From: Bacteroidaceae bacterium
Lineage (GTDB): Bacteria; Bacteroidota; Bacteroidia; Bacteroidales; Bacteroidaceae
Reading direction: 5' to 3'
DNA length: 64,000 nucleotides
NCBI GenBank assembly: GCA_017651315.1
Contig: JAGCDE010000045.1
Span: forward strand, 62,001-126,000
Shown: positions 60,401-64,000 of the stretch, one piece after another
How the letters are laid out: each line of letters opens with the position of its first letter
Numbering within the stretch: the first letter of the stretch is position 1
Made by a program: the position numbers and the translations under genes
Notes under the pieces: generated by a model
The model's input: only the letters and a program-made list of their open reading frames with translations
The model's database searches: none
Told to the model about the DNA's origin: nothing

Positions 60401-61883
60401 TAACAGATTAACCTTTTATTACCCGATTCTTGATGACATTGACCGTGTAGGCGTACAGTTAATCTATTACGGAGGTTTGGAAGAAGGGGAGTCTGGCCAT
60501 ACAAGTGATATTGTATGGTATAACATTCAAGAGTCTGACAAAGTTGATTATACAAATGCTCCTGACATTTCATATATCAAAGCTGATGGAACAACAGGCA
60601 TCCACAAAGCAATACCTATTTCAACAACACAAGGAGCTACTACACTGGCTTCGGGATGGTATGTGATAGACCGTGATGTAGATTATACTGAAATGGTGGT
60701 TTTTGAAGGCGATGCCAATATCATCCTTGCAGACGGCTGCACCATGACTGTTGGCACGGCCGGCAATCCTATTACGAGTGAATACGGCATAGCGGGCGGA
60801 TCTTTAAAAATATATGGACAGAGCGGAGGTACCGGACAACTTATTACAGCAGGTACAGATGCCGGCATAATCTGCTCATATATCACCATCAACGGAGGTA
60901 ACGTAACGGCAACTGCATATAAAAACAACGGAATCTACATCTACGGTAACATAAATATCAACGGAGGTAACATAACAGCAAATAACAGTATTCTCACCTT
61001 ATTTGGAAACATCAACCTTGCCGGCGGCACCGTAACCGCCACAAATATAACAGCACAAAGAGGCTTAGTCAAACTGGCAGGAAACACATCGCTGAATACT
61101 CTGAACATCCCTACAGATGTCACGGTTAACAGCATTTCGCTGGACCGCACATTCACAGCAGGAAAGACCGCCACACTCATGCTGCCATTAAGCATGAGTG
61201 TAAGCGACATAAGTGGAGGTTCTTTCTATACCTTTGGTGGTGTGAAGAAAGATAATGGTCAGTGGGTTGCCATAATGAATCAGCTAACAGACTCGCTTAC
61301 TGCCAACACACCGTATCTGGTAATGCCTACAGAAACATCGCTCACATTCAACGTTTCTGACAATGGTGTGACGCTTAACACCACGGGCGGCGGAAACGGC
61401 CAGACGGCCGATCCGGGCAGTCACTGGACGTTTAAGGGAACGTATGACTACATGAAGTGGACCACCGACACGGAAGACCCCGACTACAGCACCGAGCGTG
61501 CTGACGAGATTGGCAAGGTCTATGGATTTGCCGGAGTAGCGAATCCTGAGAACAGCATTGACGTGGGTGACTTTGTGAAGGTGGCCAACGGCGCCAGGAT
61601 ACGCCCCATGAGCGCATACCTGATGTGGAACGACACCAAGAACGCAGTTCCTTTACGCGGCATCAACTTATCGGGGGCTGCCCAGGAACTGCCTAACCGT
61701 ATAATGGTACGCCTGGTTGGCATCGATGGCACATTGACCGGCATAGGTACGCTTGACACCCAGACTGGCCAGATTAGCTTTGATGCCGACGGCTGGTACA
61801 CACTTGACGGCATCCGATTAGAAGGAGAGCCCATAAAGAGCGGCATATACATTAACAACGGAAAGAAAATTGTAATAGAATAA
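57459..61883 (+). CDS. Large GLUG/beta-helix surface protein with three tandem repeats
   Basis: Exported protein of 1474 residues; signal peptide ends near PAWTAD. A GLUG-type beta-helical part covers roughly residues 190-470 (GGFVGASAGGTTD, GFAGGLIGWCN). Three tandem repeats of about 130 residues follow (about 474-605, 610-745, 750-890), each with the core DVYIKGLSYxxPxAWxKGTL. A second beta-helix follows near 1075-1210 (ITINGGNVTATA). The end, GWYTLDGIRLEGEPIKSGIY to KKIVIE, is the short C-terminal tail seen on many Prevotella-like surface proteins and probably directs T9SS export. Probable adhesin or matrix protein. It overlaps the next small gene as TAATG. Confidence 0.85.
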   Translation: MLFPSQQKTFAKRTLCLILITLMSLPAWTADYITDVTVIGFNVNSFQMVIKKYLQWKSFSVNLNEGCSSSMIINLLYKTSRSNDSEVITDFLLRQGNNPPDSLTYQGRTYHLTPYDGSYTFTNSKGDLNNGAGGDYIYLYYTKDDFPDGRAVDGITFNSIKDGAVGDYGGTEGYDLNEGTEGSKIYMHLSTMKVPTTGSGTEADPYVIHNLGGWNDLAVNVSNGNSYSGEYFKLGKNISGITTVVGNTTYPFSGHFDGNGKTLNVNTTDPPFLYINEATIQNLTVTGCVSSNRTWSSGLVGILEGEANTIQDCIVKATVSGPTNVGGFVGASAGGTTDSVTIRNCIFDGTLETGNADGFAGGLIGWCNTIAFNVSDCLIKGTYSGTGHMHSVDCRQPEDQTRGYVSDTYYLNTIDLTDFPDDHTVSKTEGIAVSNTMVDELWNIPVTATDGRTYYRSGSATIVDEPVKLPEEAVVQSGWAIISNFYMSMTTLDYDRYIEVAFHNNDIYIKGLSLFFPDSWLKGKLNGNTAVFANGQFMGENESGKHYMTGFDGHNFTDIEFSYNDIANTLTLTTYRLFDSPERNSLLVWGYFLNLMVSGPQTDQLIQVPEGVEIETDWVIDGNYILESSANFGINQATEVAFDGNDVYIKGLSYFHPEAWVKGTLTDNKLSLYYGQYLGETNGKKTYLIGLDNGAIVDIVFNYDRNDKTLSLTTPYILENDNPKLFSNIRGYYDGLKVYKGMLKTILPQGIETQEYMCSGRSVHLFDGSPRYFNFYFETYKIGFDGNDVYIQGLSYEIPDAWAKGTLDGNTITFPKGQFLGHDEYNHSHYLLGMKDSELCDVTFSYDDQAKTLTSNTWVVDNRNKYSVNSFYDYSYIHADNSVWEPFKEPEATPVNPTVVSEECQFVWMEAFKLIGIVLDVPYYDIDGNKINPNKLYYRIYEDCNNQIQHVENILNAFTTGLNDSYETPILGSNHYSYMSGNRLTFYYPILDDIDRVGVQLIYYGGLEEGESGHTSDIVWYNIQESDKVDYTNAPDISYIKADGTTGIHKAIPISTTQGATTLASGWYVIDRDVDYTEMVVFEGDANIILADGCTMTVGTAGNPITSEYGIAGGSLKIYGQSGGTGQLITAGTDAGIICSYITINGGNVTATAYKNNGIYIYGNININGGNITANNSILTLFGNINLAGGTVTATNITAQRGLVKLAGNTSLNTLNIPTDVTVNSISLDRTFTAGKTATLMLPLSMSVSDISGGSFYTFGGVKKDNGQWVAIMNQLTDSLTANTPYLVMPTETSLTFNVSDNGVTLNTTGGGNGQTADPGSHWTFKGTYDYMKWTTDTEDPDYSTERADEIGKVYGFAGVANPENSIDVGDFVKVANGARIRPMSAYLMWNDTKNAVPLRGINLSGAAQELPNRIMVRLVGIDGTLTGIGTLDTQTGQISFDADGWYTLDGIRLEGEPIKSGIYINNGKKIVIE

Positions 61884-62023
61884 TGATGGATACCACTATG
61901 GATACAAAGAAGATATACTTGAAGCCCACTGTTGAGGTGATAAAGCTGAATGCCGACACCACCCTGTTACAGGGTAGCCCAACACCGCCCAATGCACCCG
62001 GTTTTAGTGGCTGGTTGGGTTGA
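61883..62023 (+). CDS. 46-residue small protein coupled to the surface protein gene
   Basis: ATG overlaps the TAA of the large upstream gene (TAATG). The protein has no signal peptide. It reads KKIYLKPTVEVIKLNADTTL, then LLQGSP, and a 14-residue tail PTPPNAPGFSGWLG that is rich in Pro, Gly and aromatic residues. The K-P-x-V-E-V pattern ending in a small-residue GS site resembles many anonymous Bacteroidales short proteins I recall beside surface proteins; none has a known function to my knowledge. A leader/core peptide arrangement is one reading. Confidence 0.6.
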   Translation: MMDTTMDTKKIYLKPTVEVIKLNADTTLLQGSPTPPNAPGFSGWLG

Positions 62024-62126
62024 TATTTACCCCGAAGATTGATGTAGGTACACTGAGGGATACTTTCTTTATCGATCAATTGAGTAAAGAAAACTTGAGA
62101 TTTTTGTGTTTTTGGGCTTAATAAAT

Positions 62127-62158
62127 TTTGAGGTGTTATAGATTTGAGGTGTTATAGA
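62127..62158. repeat. Tandem 16-bp direct repeat
   Basis: TTTGAGGTGTTATAGA occurs twice back to back (62127-62142, 62143-62158) in noncoding DNA downstream of the small gene. Confidence 0.85.
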
Positions 62159-62185
62159 TTGGTATTATGTCTGTATGGGGGATGT

Positions 62186-62204
62186 ACAAATCAAAACAGA
62201 CTCT
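62186..62204. repeat. Interspersed repeat, copy h (reverse orientation)
   Basis: ACAAATCAAAACAGACTCT, the reverse complement of AGAGTCTGTTTTGATTTGT, one base off the reference copy. Confidence 0.6.
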
Positions 62205-62259
62205 AAATAGTTCAATCAAAAAAACGCACAATAATATTCTACAGGTTGTGGGATATCCT

Positions 62260-62267
62260 TATTTTTG
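62260..62267 (+). promoter_or_regulatory. Bacteroidota -7 box for gene at 62307
   Basis: TATTTTTG, 39 bases before the ATG. It overlaps an upstream in-frame start, which is therefore rejected. Confidence 0.55.
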
Positions 62268-62306
62268 CAGAAAGAAATAACTATAGTAATAATTAACTAT
62301 AACAAT

Positions 62307-62864
62307 ATGAGAAAATCAGTTTTTACAGTAGCAGCAGCCATAATGATGGCTACTTGTGTACTTGCCCAGGACATTCCTGCAGGCATGCGTATGGAGATTA
62401 TTGAGAGTGAAGATGACAGCCGTGACCAGTACACGATATTCAAATACAAGGAAAAGAACGGCAACACCGGTTATTACATGGGTGTAGGCAATAAGATTGA
62501 ACTCTTGGGTCTGGTGCGTGACGATATAACAGACATGTCCATATCACACATGGATGAGGTATGTCTGCCCATGGGCAGCACAAGACAGGAGGTGATTGAC
62601 AACCTGGATTCTTACCTTGAACTGCTTGGCAAGCCCGCAGGCACTACCGTTGAGTTCCCGTGCAGGATAGACAATTACGCTGGATTGGGCGAGGAGTCAA
62701 AAACGACATGCATAGTAACCAAGCGCTTCCTGCAAGGTAAGAGACTCTGTTTCCACTTTACCAGCGGTAATCGTACAGCCAAGGCCGACCTGCGCAAATC
62801 ATCTGTCAAATCGATGAAGTTAAGTGTAAAGCTGGACATAAAACTGCACCCTAATAAGGACTGA
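62307..62864 (+). CDS. Exported hypothetical protein
   Basis: Protein of 185 residues with a signal peptide (VFTVAAAIMMATCVLAQ). The mature part (GMRMEIIESEDDSRDQYTIF, TGYYMGVGNKIELLG, and a basic tail ending KLDIKLHPNKD) matches no family I recognise. It lies between two large GLUG-type surface protein genes on the same strand and may belong to their system. ATG 62307 opens the signal peptide. Confidence 0.72.
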   Translation: MRKSVFTVAAAIMMATCVLAQDIPAGMRMEIIESEDDSRDQYTIFKYKEKNGNTGYYMGVGNKIELLGLVRDDITDMSISHMDEVCLPMGSTRQEVIDNLDSYLELLGKPAGTTVEFPCRIDNYAGLGEESKTTCIVTKRFLQGKRLCFHFTSGNRTAKADLRKSSVKSMKLSVKLDIKLHPNKD

Positions 62865-62915
62865 AATGCCATTTTACAGTAAGGTTACGATCAAATAAGG
62901 ACTATCCCGTTGTTT

Positions 62916-64000
62916 ATGAAGAAGACTGTATTGTTTACTCTTTCTTTGCTGTGCACAATGGCACAGGGAGTTAGAGCATGGGACGGCTCAGGAACCGTTG
63001 AAAATCCCTACCAGATCCGTAATTCGGCCGACTGGCAGACATTGGCGGCCGAAGTAAGTAACGGTAACGTTGCCGTAGGAACCGCATTCAGGCTGATGGG
63101 CGACATCAGCATCACTACGCCTGTGGGTACAAGTGACCATCGGTTCAGCGGAATCTTTGATGGCGGGGGACACACCATAACGGCAAGTCTGTCGGTTCCA
63201 AGTGGACGCACTGCACCTTTTGCCTACGTTGAGGATGCCACCATCAGCCATCTGCACGTGGATGGAACCATACAGGGCGGAAAGCACACTGCAGGTATCA
63301 CCAGCAGCGTAACGGGTACAGACAACAGGATAGAGGACTGCCATGTATCGGCCGATATAACCACGTTCATCGAGAGCGGAATAGTTATTGCCGCCGGTAT
63401 AGTAGGTCACGGAAATACTGCCACACTTACCATTGAGGGCTGTCTGTTTGACGGTACAATCACTTCAACCGGCGTCATTGATGACAGCTATGCTGGCTCA
63501 ATAGTGGGCTGGTGCACCACACCTGTAACAAACATCACCGTAAAGAACTGCATAGAGAACGCTACCTACACCAATATACGGCACGCAGGATTCAGTTATG
63601 CCGATGACAGAAGCGCCTATACTGTTTCCCGGACAAACTGCTATTCACTGAACCACAACTGGGGAGAGGTAAAGCACGGCTACAGGATTATCTATCTCTC
63701 TGACACATTCATTCCCCTTTATGCTCCTGTCAAGGCCTACAGCACCAGCGGCATTGAGGCATCTCAGGTAGGATTGAAACAGGGCGGCACTTTCTATGCC
63801 GGAAGTGGCGAGAGAGTGGTGATAGAATCATCTTATTATTTTGACGCAGGGCTTATTGGATACAACTTCAGTTCAGGTGACATAACCGTTGAGAGTGGTG
63901 ACGAGATACTCACTATGCCTGCCCAGGACGTTTATATGTCAGCTTATCATGAATATGAGGGCGACGGTGATGAAGCCCATCCTTATTTGATTGAAAATGA
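62916..64000 (+). CDS. GLUG-type surface protein, 3' end beyond window
   Basis: Open frame of 361 codons to the right edge; signal peptide ends near VRAWDG. The first mature residues (GSGTVENPYQIRNSADWQTLA) and repeats such as GIFDGGGHTITASLS and HTAGITSSVTG match the GLUG/beta-helix arrangement of the 1474-residue protein at 57459. After about residue 240 comes a segment without clear repeats, then a second GDGDEAHPYLIEN start-of-unit at the edge. It is probably a second adhesin-like cargo of the same export route. Confidence 0.82.
   Translation, partial: MKKTVLFTLSLLCTMAQGVRAWDGSGTVENPYQIRNSADWQTLAAEVSNGNVAVGTAFRLMGDISITTPVGTSDHRFSGIFDGGGHTITASLSVPSGRTAPFAYVEDATISHLHVDGTIQGGKHTAGITSSVTGTDNRIEDCHVSADITTFIESGIVIAAGIVGHGNTATLTIEGCLFDGTITSTGVIDDSYAGSIVGWCTTPVTNITVKNCIENATYTNIRHAGFSYADDRSAYTVSRTNCYSLNHNWGEVKHGYRIIYLSDTFIPLYAPVKAYSTSGIEASQVGLKQGGTFYAGSGERVVIESSYYFDAGLIGYNFSSGDITVESGDEILTMPAQDVYMSAYHEYEGDGDEAHPYLIEN

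Overview
The window is chromosomal DNA from a member of the Bacteroidales (phylum Bacteroidota); the family cannot be fixed from the sequence. Indications are the TAnnTTTG -7 promoter boxes in front of many genes, type IX secretion (T9SS) style cargo with CHU_C-like or short C-terminal tails, FISUMP and GLUG-like surface proteins, DUF3078 and PorT-like outer-membrane proteins, the bamD-rpoZ-DUF4293 operon, a GH95 fucosidase, and a reporter-propeller histidine kinase. No rRNA, tRNA, CRISPR array, phage or recognisable insertion sequence was found.

Layout. 1-7.5 kb: a GH95 alpha-L-fucosidase cut by the left edge, a divergent EamA transporter, a propeller histidine kinase/LuxR response regulator pair, and a secreted protein. 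7.5-15.5 kb: uvrA with a T9SS cargo gene directly upstream, a LysM/ligand-binding protein coupled to a PorT-like barrel, and bamD-rpoZ-DUF4293. 15.6-28.5 kb is the most accessory-looking part: a C69 peptidase, three orphan AAA ATPases with C-terminal nuclease-like motifs, a C_GCAxxG_C_C protein, a two-gene surface-protein operon ending in a FISUMP domain, uvrB, a promoterless 3' copy of a second FISUMP gene, and an Rpn-type nuclease. 28.6-39.6 kb: purU, an SDR oxidoreductase, a DUF3078 protein, yidC, an S9 peptidase, a DsbD-like reductase, a flavin reductase and an RluA-type pseudouridine synthase. 39.6-40.2 kb is noncoding and holds two candidate small RNA units, each with its own promoter box and terminator. 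40.2-56.6 kb: an RND efflux pair, an M24 aminopeptidase, a transglutaminase-like lipoprotein with signal peptidase I, a flavodiiron protein with an AraC-type membrane regulator, a PEGA protein, a DPP-IV-like S9 peptidase, a low-molecular-weight phosphatase and a dGTPase-like HD protein. 56.6-64 kb: two large GLUG/beta-helix surface proteins, the second cut by the right edge, with a 46-codon small gene coupled to the first.

Most genes serve the envelope (protein insertion, export, periplasmic proteolysis, surface display) or housekeeping. The most unusual signals are the paired FISUMP C-termini. They differ in almost half of their last 44 residues, yet share a conserved spacer and a covarying 22-bp hairpin just downstream of the stop codon, which recalls diversity-generating retroelement targets; no reverse transcriptase or template is in the window, and part of the evidence argues against that reading. 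Other points are an operator-like repeat at each of the three orphan ATPase genes, the two small RNA units, two short interspersed repeat families (one in the left 8 kb, one in the right 26 kb), and the coupled small peptide.
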